Part shown: in pieces, positions 1 through 5,324 of the stretch
Numbering within the stretch: the stretch's first letter is position 1
Layout: every line of letters starts with the position of its first letter
From: CADEDV01 sp036374495
GTDB taxonomy: Bacteria > Bacteroidota > Bacteroidia > Chitinophagales > Chitinophagaceae
Assembly: GCA_965652975.1 (NCBI GenBank)
Contig: CBFGYO010000216.1
Location: 1 to 5,324 of the forward strand
DNA length: 5,324 nucleotides
Reading direction: 5' to 3'
Notes under the pieces: model-generated
The model's input: only the letters and a program-made list of their open reading frames with translations
Database searches by the model: none
Told to the model about the DNA's origin: nothing
Program-made: the position numbers and the translations under genes

Positions 1-1157
1 ATGGTTTCGATGGTTATCTCTTTACTGGATGATTTGACAAAATTTCGTAACACTTTCTTTGCTAAATCTAAGTCGATCTCTCTCCTGTTTAGCGAAGATT
101 GTGCCAACAGTGATATCAAAGCTCCCTCCAGTTCGCGCACATTACTATTGATATTGTAGGCGATATACTTCACTACTTCCTTGGGCATTTCAAGCCCATC
201 GTTCTTCATCTTCCTTTCCAGTATATCTATACGTGTATCGTAATCAGGCACCTGTAAATCGGCACTTAAACCCCAGCGAAAACGGCTCAATAATCTTTCC
301 TGAACACCCTCCAAATCCTTGGGTGGCTTATCAGAAGTAAGGATCAATTGCTTGCCGGACTGGTGCAGGTGATTGAATATCGCGAAAAAGGCATCCTGCG
401 ATTTTTCGGCCTTGGCGAAAAACTGCACGTCATCAATCAACAATACATCTATGAGTTGGTAAAAATGAATGAAGTCATTAATGGCATTGTTACGGCTGTG
501 ATCCATAAACTGGTTGATGAACTTCTCGGAGCTCACATACAATACCACTTTATTAGGGTGCGACCTTTTTACCTCATTTCCGATAGCCTGTGCGAGGTGT
601 GTTTTACCCAATCCCACCCCGCCATAGATTACAAGGGGGTTGAATGAATTGGCGCCAGGCTTTTCAGCAACCGTTTTGCCGGCCCTGCAAGCTACCCGGT
701 TACAATCGCCTTCTATAAATGCATCGAAAGTATAAATATGATTAAGCTGCGGGTCGATCTGCATTTTCTTCAGACCCGGTATAACAAACGGATTCTTGAC
801 GGGATTGTTTATGACAAGCGGGAAATCCATTTCGTTATTTGAAAATGTTTTAAAACCCTGGCCGCTTACATCCATGGTTACAGGCTTGTTCTTACTATTG
901 CCACTGTCAACCATTATGCGGTATTCGAGACGGGCATCTTTACCCAATTCTCTTTTCAATGTCTTCGCTAATAAATTTACGTAATGTTCTTCGAGATATT
1001 CGAAAAAGAATTGACTCGGAACCTGGATAACTAAAACATTATTTTTTAATGATACAGGATTGATGGGTTCAAACCATGTTTTGTAATGCTGCCATTCAAC
1101 AATGTCCTTGATGATCTTTAAACAGTTGGTCCAGATTTTTTCAGCATTTTTCTCCAT
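1..1157 (-). CDS. dnaA: Chromosomal replication initiator protein DnaA (partial, C-terminus beyond window)
   Basis: DnaA is the AAA+ ATPase that binds DnaA boxes at the origin, opens the duplex and helps load the helicase. Reading the minus strand from the ATG at 1157 gives 385 uninterrupted codons to the window edge, with no frameshift. Residues 1-85 resemble domain I (W9, then VEWQHYKTWFEPI and SQFFFEYLEEHY). About 86-130 is the variable linker. The AAA+ domain carries Walker A GGVGLGKT (179-186, K185), Walker B LLIDDVQF (239-246, D242/D243), sensor 1 LILTSD (271-276), the box VII arginine in LLSRFRWG (R292) and sensor 2 NVRELEGAL (R341). The family is usually about 450-480 residues, so the helix-turn-helix domain IV is missing only because the window ends. 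The start fits the family N-terminus and no obvious Shine-Dalgarno precedes it, as is usual in Bacteroidota. The nucleotidase pair lies upstream on the same strand, 135 bases away; dnaN is not visible. The identification is very secure. Confidence 0.98.
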   Translation of the reverse strand, partial: MEKNAEKIWTNCLKIIKDIVEWQHYKTWFEPINPVSLKNNVLVIQVPSQFFFEYLEEHYVNLLAKTLKRELGKDARLEYRIMVDSGNSKNKPVTMDVSGQGFKTFSNNEMDFPLVINNPVKNPFVIPGLKKMQIDPQLNHIYTFDAFIEGDCNRVACRAGKTVAEKPGANSFNPLVIYGGVGLGKTHLAQAIGNEVKRSHPNKVVLYVSSEKFINQFMDHSRNNAINDFIHFYQLIDVLLIDDVQFFAKAEKSQDAFFAIFNHLHQSGKQLILTSDKPPKDLEGVQERLLSRFRWGLSADLQVPDYDTRIDILERKMKNDGLEMPKEVVKYIAYNINSNVRELEGALISLLAQSSLNRREIDLDLAKKVLRNFVKSSSKEITIET

Positions 1158-1292
1158 CAGTGAACACGCAGTTTATATATCGGGTTATGTATAGTCTTTG
1201 AAAATTTGTCCTGGAAAATTCTCCACACGATGTCAGTAAAAAAAGTTGGACAGGAGGGCGAATATCAACATTTCTTTTATAAAAAAAAATTT
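1158..1292 (-). promoter_or_regulatory. dnaA upstream region, probable promoter zone
   Basis: This 135-base AT-rich gap lies between the metallophosphatase stop codon and the dnaA start, and probably holds the dnaA promoter. It contains two similar blocks, GAAAATTTGTCC (1200-1211) and GGAAAATTCTCC (1213-1224), and one sequence one base away from a DnaA box, TTCTCCACA (1219-1227, consensus TTATNCACA). No convincing TAnnTTTG element was found on the dnaA strand. No GC-rich terminator hairpin follows the metallophosphatase gene; there are only A and T runs at 1281-1294. The promoter assignment therefore rests on position alone, and read-through from the nucleotidase pair is possible. Confidence 0.35.
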
Positions 1293-2231
1293 TTATTCAC
1301 CTGTTTTTTTACTAACTGTTATAGAATAAGAATTTGTCATTTTTTTACGAGAAAATTTGGAAAATTCAAAATCTAATCGGCCTAAAATTATTCCTGCAAA
1401 ACCAACCTGGTTAATAATCGTATCATTACCTTTTTTATTCTTTATCACTACGGGATTGTCCATAAAGGTATGCGTGTGTCCCCCTATGATAAGATCGATA
1501 TTTTCTGTTTCTTTTGCAAGTATTTCGTCACTTACTATGTTTTCAGTTTTATACTGGTAACCTAAATGCGACAAACAAATTATCATGTCGCAATCTTCCC
1601 TTTTCTTCAATCTTTCTGCTACTTCATTAGCTTTTTGAATCGGGTCTAAATACTTCGTTTGTTTATAAAGGTTTGCAGGTACCAAACCCCGCATTTCTAT
1701 ACCTACTCCAAACACACCGATCTTCAACTTTCCTTTACGGAATATTTTATAGGGTATCGTTTTATTTTCCATTTCCGTACCGGTAAAATCATAATTGCTT
1801 ACAAGCATCGGAAAGTTGGCATTACGGGTCAATTGCGTCGCCAGGTTTTCCATCCCACCATCAAAATCATGATTGCCAATAGTACAGGCATCATAACCCA
1901 TTGCCGACATCGCCTTGATCTCCGGTTCACCTTTATAAATATTAAAATAAGGTGTACCCTGGAAGATATCACCAGCATCCAGCAACAATACGTGCTCCTG
2001 CTCCGAACGTATCTTCTTAATCAACGCAGCACGCGATGCTACACCCCCCAGGCCCTGGTTGCGACCTCCGTCCATAGGGAAAGGGTCGATACGGCTATGA
2101 ACATCGTTTGTATGCAGTATGGTCAACTTCAATGAATCGAAGAGACTGCCCGATTCCATAATGGAGGGGCCAGCTATCAACGCGCCTGCCGACATTGCAG
2201 CTTGTTGCAGGAATTTTTTTCTACTCCACAT
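1293..2231 (-). CDS. Secreted metallophosphatase, catalytic half of a split 5'-nucleotidase
   Basis: This protein (312 residues) is the calcineurin-like metallophosphatase domain found at the N-terminus of UshA/YfkN-type 5'-nucleotidases, which release phosphate from nucleotides outside the cytoplasm using two metal ions. All expected metal and catalytic motifs are present: NDVHSR (D43, H45), GDIFQGTP (D88), GNHDFDGG (N120, H121), SHLG (H222) and GGHTHTF (H252, H254). The N-terminus SRKKFLQ followed by a short hydrophobic stretch resembles a Tat signal with lysine in place of the second arginine, so periplasmic export is likely. The ATG at 2231 is preferred over an in-frame TTG at 2249 because it places the signal motif at residue 3 and gives an 11-base overlap with the upstream gene. 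The usual C-terminal substrate-binding domain is absent from this chain and is encoded by that upstream gene. The exact substrate (nucleotide, UDP-sugar or other phosphoester) cannot be told from sequence. Confidence 0.93.
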   Translation of the reverse strand: MWSRKKFLQQAAMSAGALIAGPSIMESGSLFDSLKLTILHTNDVHSRIDPFPMDGGRNQGLGGVASRAALIKKIRSEQEHVLLLDAGDIFQGTPYFNIYKGEPEIKAMSAMGYDACTIGNHDFDGGMENLATQLTRNANFPMLVSNYDFTGTEMENKTIPYKIFRKGKLKIGVFGVGIEMRGLVPANLYKQTKYLDPIQKANEVAERLKKREDCDMIICLSHLGYQYKTENIVSDEILAKETENIDLIIGGHTHTFMDNPVVIKNKKGNDTIINQVGFAGIILGRLDFEFSKFSRKKMTNSYSITVSKKTGE

Positions 2232-2970
2232 TAGTAACTCGATTTTCAACGCGGGCAGAAATATTCTTACCCTCGCTTTTTAATTTTTTTATGTAGTCAA
2301 ACAAAGCATCCCGCATCAGGTAACCCCTGGTCTCCTGCGGTAGCGCCTTTAGTAAATCTGCATTATCGCCTCCATTAACTATAAAATCTGAATTGACAAC
2401 ACTATAAGTAGCGTCCGGGTCAAGAGGCTTCCCGCCCACCATTACATTCACCGCTTTTTTATTCCTGATCTGCATCGTCATCCCCGCTACAGGCCAGCCA
2501 CCCTTTGCCGCAACGAGGTCGAGGAATTGTTGGAGGTGACTTCCTTTCAGTTTCTGCAATACCAGGATATTGTCGAAGGGCATCAATTCGAAAATCTTTC
2601 CGCGGGTTACGTCGCCTGCAGGCAACTGCGTCAACCTTATACCTCCATAATTAATGAAAGCAACATCTACCGGAGCTTTAAAGGATTCTTTTGCCATAAT
2701 ATAGAAAGCATCCACCATAAAATTTCCTAATGAACCTTCAGGACTCTTTTTATCCAATGCCATGTCGGCAAATCCAATTACATCGTTCATACTTTTATTT
2801 ACACTATCACTATAAGGCTTCATTACACTACCTACAAGTGTATCCCTTCCCTGAATAGTGGAAATACGATAGTCATGATAGTTAAGTGAACGTGCCTGGT
2901 AAGAGGTATTGCAGGATATAAAAAGACAGGTAAATAAGGATAACAGGGTTATCAGAGCAAACTTTCGCAT
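2221..2970 (-). CDS. Lipoprotein with 5'-nucleotidase C-terminal (substrate-binding) domain
   Basis: This 249-residue protein matches the 5'-nucleotidase C-terminal domain, which in UshA holds the nucleoside while the metallophosphatase domain cleaves the phosphate. A basic start (MRKF), a hydrophobic helix and FISC at 17-20 form a lipoprotein signal, with C20 the likely lipidated residue, so the protein should sit in a membrane facing the periplasm or exterior. Recognisable pocket motifs are NYGGIR (N107, R112; the UshA NxGGIR region), MPFDN (F132, N134; like UshA F429/N431) and DFIVNGGDN (F196, D202; like UshA F498/D504). Both aromatic residues that sandwich the base in UshA are therefore kept, though the usual GGDGY/F reads GGDNA here. 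The chain has no catalytic domain of its own. The ATG at 2970 is chosen over a TTG at 2991 because the signal peptide starts there. Its stop lies inside the metallophosphatase start, so the two are almost certainly co-translated partners. Confidence 0.92.
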   Translation of the reverse strand: MRKFALITLLSLFTCLFISCNTSYQARSLNYHDYRISTIQGRDTLVGSVMKPYSDSVNKSMNDVIGFADMALDKKSPEGSLGNFMVDAFYIMAKESFKAPVDVAFINYGGIRLTQLPAGDVTRGKIFELMPFDNILVLQKLKGSHLQQFLDLVAAKGGWPVAGMTMQIRNKKAVNVMVGGKPLDPDATYSVVNSDFIVNGGDNADLLKALPQETRGYLMRDALFDYIKKLKSEGKNISARVENRVTNVE

Positions 2971-3013
2971 TGGTGGGTCAATATCATTCAAGATAGCGAG
3001 ATTTTGGAAACAA

Positions 3014-3045
3014 CAACTCTATTTTAAAATCAATTCCTAAAGAAA
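3014..3045 (-). promoter_or_regulatory. Weak candidate promoter for the nucleotidase pair
   Basis: On the minus strand TTTC (3045-3042) is followed after 20 bases by TAGAGTTG (3021-3014). Each element differs by one base from the Bacteroidota primary sigma-factor consensus TTTG (-33) and TAnnTTTG (-7), and the spacing is right. The lipoprotein start codon lies 43 bases downstream, a plausible leader length. Two single-base mismatches in AT-rich DNA can occur by chance, so this is only a candidate. Confidence 0.27.
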
Positions 3046-3050
3046 TTGAT
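3029..3050. promoter_or_regulatory. Imperfect palindrome in divergent intergenic region, possible operator
   Basis: The arms ATCAATTCC (3029-3037) and GAAATTGAT (3042-3050) are inverted repeats matching at 8 of 9 positions around a TAAA centre. It lies between the divergent nucleotidase pair and FAD gene and would overlap the spacer and -33 element of the candidate nucleotidase promoter. Its size and symmetry are compatible with a dimeric regulator site. No regulator gene is in the window, and AT-rich palindromes arise easily by chance. Confidence 0.3.
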
Positions 3051-3182
3051 CCCGGCTCAATTTCATAAATAAGTATGCATTATGTATAATAAATGTTCGG
3101 CAATAATCCACATCTTTGCGCCGGTTTCAACCCATCGTGCTATCATAAAGCTCCATGGTATTTCAGGATAAAAACCTGACAC

Positions 3183-4754
3183 ATGCAAAAGAATATTCAC
3201 CTCAGGCTCCTTCCTTCCGAAGCAGTTGATCCGGCAATAATCAAACAATATATTGCCAGCACTGAAGCGGTCAGGCCTACAGCTATCACCGGCTACCATA
3301 TAATCAAGTCTTCTATCGATGCCCGTGGAAAACAGGCCTGGATCAATTTGCAGGTTAAAGCATTTATAAATGAACCTTTCCATAGTCGCGAGCAAATAAA
3401 TTTTCAATTCCAGGATGTAAGCAACGCTTCTCAAAAAGTATTAATAGTCGGTGCCGGACCGGCAGGCCTGTTTACTGCACTAAAACTTATAGAAGCTGGG
3501 ATACAACCTGTGCTTCTCGAACGAGGAAAGGATACCCGGTCACGCAGGCGCGACCTGGCCCTGCTGAATAAAGAAGGAGAAGTAAATCCTGAAAGCAATT
3601 ATTGCTTCGGCGAAGGTGGCGCAGGTACGTATAGCGATGGCAAATTATATACCCGCAGTTCAAAACGAGGAGATATCAATCGCATACTACAGCTTTTTGT
3701 ACATTTTGGAGCTGATGAAAAAATATTATACGAATCACACCCTCACATTGGAACTAATAAATTGCCGCAGATCATAACTGCTATGCGTAAGCAGATAATT
3801 TCCAGCGGAGGTATCTTCTTATTCGAGAAAAAGGTCATTGGTTTTGCAATAACCAACAATTGTATTACAGGTGTACAAACCGCGGACGGAGATAGCTTCC
3901 ACGCCGATGCTGTTGTTTTGGCTACGGGTCATTCAGCGCGGGATGTTTTCGAACTTTTGTATAATTCACGGATTGCTATCGAATCAAAATCATTTGCCCT
4001 GGGCGTAAGAGTAGAACATGCCCAGCAACTTATTGATAGTTCCCAATATCATTGTGCCATCCGCGATACTTTCCTGCCCCCTGCAGCATATAGCCTGGTG
4101 CACCAGGTAGAAGGAAAAGGTGTATTTTCTTTTTGCATGTGTCCGGGCGGAATTATAGCACCCGCCGCCACAGAGCCAGGCCAACTGGTAGTAAATGGAT
4201 GGAGCCCCTCCAAACGTAATAATCCTTATGCAAATAGTGGAATTGTGGTTACGGTGGAAGCAGCGGATGCAATGGCATACCTGAAAAAAGCACAATTGAA
4301 AGATCCATTGCTATTATTAAAATTTCAGCAGGCTATTGAACAAAAGGCTTTTGATGCAGGTGGAGGCAAGTTTGTGGCTCCGGCACAGCGCCTCTTTGAC
4401 TTTACTGCAGGTAAGATCTCAGCTACCTTACCTCCATGTTCGTATATTCCCGGTATCGCATCTGCAAGGCTGGGAGAAGTTCTTCCACCCTTTATTTATA
4501 AACGACTGCAGGCAGCATTCAAAGAGTTTGGTAAAAAAATGAAGGGTTATCTAACCAATGAAGCCGTGGTGGTGGCTACAGAATCGAGAACTTCATCGCC
4601 TGTAAGGATACCCAGGGATTCACAAAGCCTGGAACATCCACAGGTAAAAGGATTATATCCCTGTGGTGAAGGTGCGGGCTACGCGGGTGGTATCGTAAGT
4701 GCGGCGATGGATGGGGAAAGGGTAGCGAATCAAATCATAGCCAAGGGCAAATAA
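3183..4754 (+). CDS. FAD-dependent dehydrogenase-like protein (COG2509 type), substrate unknown
   Basis: This complete 523-residue protein belongs to the uncharacterised FAD-dependent dehydrogenase group, an expected length for that family. About 85 N-terminal residues precede the nucleotide-binding fold. The FAD-binding Rossmann motif is VLIVGAGPAG (G90, G92, G95), and E113 in LLERG is the likely ribose-binding acid. The family-typical block SNYCFGEGGAGTYSDGKL (138-155) follows, then VVLATGHSARDVF (244-256), the second conserved FAD-fold motif. The C-terminal block LYPCGEGAGYAGGIVSAAMDG (491-511) closes the flavin site. FYCMC-like and PGG residues (SFCMCPGG, 316-323) mark the middle domain. 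No signal peptide or membrane segment is seen, so it is probably cytoplasmic. An in-frame TGA at 3177-3179 lies just upstream of the ATG at 3183, which fixes the 5' limit; no strong Shine-Dalgarno is visible. It is divergent from the nucleotidase pair and followed by a hairpin, so it is probably transcribed alone. Reaction and substrate are unknown; the neighbours give no clue. Confidence 0.93.
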   Translation: MQKNIHLRLLPSEAVDPAIIKQYIASTEAVRPTAITGYHIIKSSIDARGKQAWINLQVKAFINEPFHSREQINFQFQDVSNASQKVLIVGAGPAGLFTALKLIEAGIQPVLLERGKDTRSRRRDLALLNKEGEVNPESNYCFGEGGAGTYSDGKLYTRSSKRGDINRILQLFVHFGADEKILYESHPHIGTNKLPQIITAMRKQIISSGGIFLFEKKVIGFAITNNCITGVQTADGDSFHADAVVLATGHSARDVFELLYNSRIAIESKSFALGVRVEHAQQLIDSSQYHCAIRDTFLPPAAYSLVHQVEGKGVFSFCMCPGGIIAPAATEPGQLVVNGWSPSKRNNPYANSGIVVTVEAADAMAYLKKAQLKDPLLLLKFQQAIEQKAFDAGGGKFVAPAQRLFDFTAGKISATLPPCSYIPGIASARLGEVLPPFIYKRLQAAFKEFGKKMKGYLTNEAVVVATESRTSSPVRIPRDSQSLEHPQVKGLYPCGEGAGYAGGIVSAAMDGERVANQIIAKGK

Positions 4755-4762
4755 AAAAGAGC

Positions 4763-4803
4763 CGAGTGCGAGAGCGAAGAGCGATAACCCGCTCTCACAC
4801 TCG
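4763..4803. terminator. GC-rich hairpin after the FAD gene, possible transcription terminator
   Basis: Positions 4763-4776 pair with 4790-4803 over 14 positions with a single C/A mismatch (4769/4797) around a 13-base loop, starting 9 bases after the FAD gene stop codon. Its position fits a 3' end for that transcript. On the plus strand no T-run follows the stem. The A-run at 4753-4758 instead becomes a T-run after the stem on the minus strand, where no gene ends here. It is therefore an imperfect intrinsic terminator for the plus strand and may be an mRNA 3'-end stabiliser or a repeat element. Confidence 0.45.
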
Positions 4804-4815
4804 CTCTCCGCTCTC
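4770..4815. repeat. Cluster of GAGAGCG / CGCTCTC heptamers
   Basis: GAGAGCG occurs at 4770-4776 with a variant AAGAGCG at 4777-4783. Its reverse complement CGCTCTC occurs three times at 4790-4796, 4802-4808 and 4809-4815, the last two directly abutting. Several alternative stems can form, so the region could fold in more than one way. It looks like a short expanded low-complexity repeat or a degenerate extragenic palindromic element. Whether it recurs in the genome cannot be seen from this window. Confidence 0.6.
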
Positions 4816-4872
4816 CTATTATGTCCATTATTTCTTGTAGTTTGCCCCCTACTTTTTCCACTTGACCGATTT

Positions 4873-4905
4873 TTTATCCCTACATGCGCAGGAAATCTAT
4901 TTTTG
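4873..4905 (+). promoter_or_regulatory. Candidate promoter of the ABC ATPase gene
   Basis: TATTTTTG at 4898-4905 is an exact match to the Bacteroidota -7 consensus TAnnTTTG. The element TTTA (4873-4876), one base from the TTTG expected near -33, lies 21 bases upstream. The start codon at 4924 would leave a leader of only about a dozen bases, which is short. The preceding hairpin separates this gene from the FAD gene, so a promoter of its own is expected somewhere in 4804-4923. Confidence 0.33.
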
Positions 4906-4923
4906 CTGCTTAAACCTACTGCT

Positions 4924-5324
4924 ATGCCGCTGCTGGAACTAAAGAACTTAAAAAAATATTTTGCTACCCAGAAGGCTGTAGATGATATCAGCTTTTCTAT
5001 TGAAAAGGGGAACATATTTGGTTTGCTCGGACCCAACGGTGCTGGCAAAACGACGGTAATACGAATGATCACCGGCATATTTTACCCGGATGAAGGTGAA
5101 ATACTTTTTGATGGCCGACCCTTTGATCCACTCAACGACATCGGGCATATCGGATATATGCCGGAGGAACGTGGATTATACAAAAAAATGAAAATCGGCG
5201 AACAGGCAATGTACCTCGCGCAACTCAAAGGCCTGGGCCGTATCGAAGCCAATAAAAAGATCAGGCGATGGTTCCAGAAATTTGAAATGGAAAGCTGGTG
5301 GAATAAAAAAGTGGAAGACCTTTC
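4924..5324 (+). CDS. ABC transporter ATP-binding protein, NatA/YhaQ type (partial, C-terminus beyond window)
   Basis: This is the start of an ABC-2 type exporter ATPase, which drives a membrane permease by binding and hydrolysing ATP on the cytoplasmic face. The 133 visible complete codons begin MPLLELKNLKKYF and include A18, the usual A-loop region with aromatic Y12, and Walker A GPNGAGKT (36-43, K42). The Q-loop region reads IGYMPEERGLYKKM with glutamate (E81) in the usual glutamine position, a form typical of the NatA-like group with a C-terminal DUF4162 domain (about 300 residues in total). The reading ends at VEDLS, just as the LSxGQ signature motif begins, so that motif, Walker B, the switch histidine and the C-terminal domain are outside the window. 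A permease gene is expected downstream but not seen. The ATG at 4924 is chosen because the family N-terminus starts there; it lacks a clear Shine-Dalgarno. The transported substrate cannot be inferred. Confidence 0.95.
   Translation, partial: MPLLELKNLKKYFATQKAVDDISFSIEKGNIFGLLGPNGAGKTTVIRMITGIFYPDEGEILFDGRPFDPLNDIGHIGYMPEERGLYKKMKIGEQAMYLAQLKGLGRIEANKKIRRWFQKFEMESWWNKKVEDL

Noticed and set aside
348..984. Open frames on the plus strand across dnaA
   Set aside because: dnaA reads without interruption on the minus strand with all AAA+ motifs, so these are shadow frames.
1281..1310. A and T runs around the metallophosphatase stop codon, considered as a terminator
   Set aside because: There is no GC-containing stem before the T-run on the coding strand; only A/T self-complementarity is present.
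1659..2135. Open frame of 158 codons on the plus strand inside the metallophosphatase gene
   Set aside because: It lies wholly antisense to a gene with clear catalytic motifs and shows no domain, signal or plausible composition of its own.
3085..3090. TATAAT, resembling an E. coli -10 box, upstream of the FAD gene
   Set aside because: Bacteroidota primary sigma factors use a different consensus, no -35 element is correctly spaced, and TATAAT is common in AT-rich DNA.
3104..3112. TAATCCACA, one mismatch from a DnaA box
   Set aside because: A single mismatched box, almost 2 kb from dnaA and without companions or an AT-rich unwinding array, does not support an origin here.
3154..3228. Possible 24-codon upstream reading frame overlapping the FAD gene start
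   Set aside because: It is short, has no Shine-Dalgarno, and overlaps conserved coding sequence in another frame; nothing supports translation.
3063..3434. Open frame of 123 codons on the minus strand upstream of the nucleotidase pair
   Set aside because: It mostly overlaps the conserved start of the FAD gene in antisense and has no recognisable features.
4653..5078. Open frame of 141 codons on the minus strand, antisense to the FAD gene end and ABC gene start
   Set aside because: Its VLPAPLGPSKPN segment is simply the antisense reading of the ABC Walker A region, it crosses the intergenic hairpin, and it has no recognisable domain.

Overview
The window reads as chromosomal DNA from a member of the Bacteroidota, most likely near the Chitinophagaceae. 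That placement is inferred from protein style, moderate-to-low GC content, starts without a clear Shine-Dalgarno sequence, a TAnnTTTG-like promoter element, and a Bacteroidota-type DnaA. No mobile element, CRISPR array, tRNA or rRNA was seen. Five protein genes account for nearly all of the sequence, and no gene-free gap exceeds about 215 bases.

Layout. Positions 1-1157 (minus strand) hold the first 385 codons of dnaA; its DNA-binding domain lies beyond the left edge. A 135-base gap follows. Positions 1293-2970 (minus strand) hold a two-gene unit that together equals one UshA/YfkN-type 5'-nucleotidase. The upstream gene encodes a lipoprotein made only of the substrate-binding C-terminal domain. 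It overlaps by 11 bases a downstream gene for a secreted metallophosphatase domain, so the domain order is the reverse of the usual single-chain enzyme. A 212-base divergent intergenic region (2971-3182) contains a 22-bp imperfect palindrome and a weak candidate promoter for the nucleotidase pair. Positions 3183-4754 (plus strand) encode a complete FAD-dependent dehydrogenase-like protein of the poorly characterised COG2509 type. A GC-rich hairpin built from GAGAGCG/CGCTCTC heptamers follows. From 4924 to the right edge runs the start of an ABC transporter ATPase of the NatA/YhaQ type, cut off just as its signature motif begins.

How the genes relate. The two nucleotidase-domain genes are almost certainly co-expressed and should meet in the periplasm or at the membrane, where they could jointly hydrolyse extracellular nucleotides. 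dnaA, the FAD protein and the ABC ATPase show no evident functional link to them or to one another. The window looks mainly like housekeeping chromosome. The most interesting points are the split and reversed nucleotidase, the heptamer-rich hairpin whose T-tract lies on the strand opposite its neighbours, and the uncharacterised FAD enzyme.
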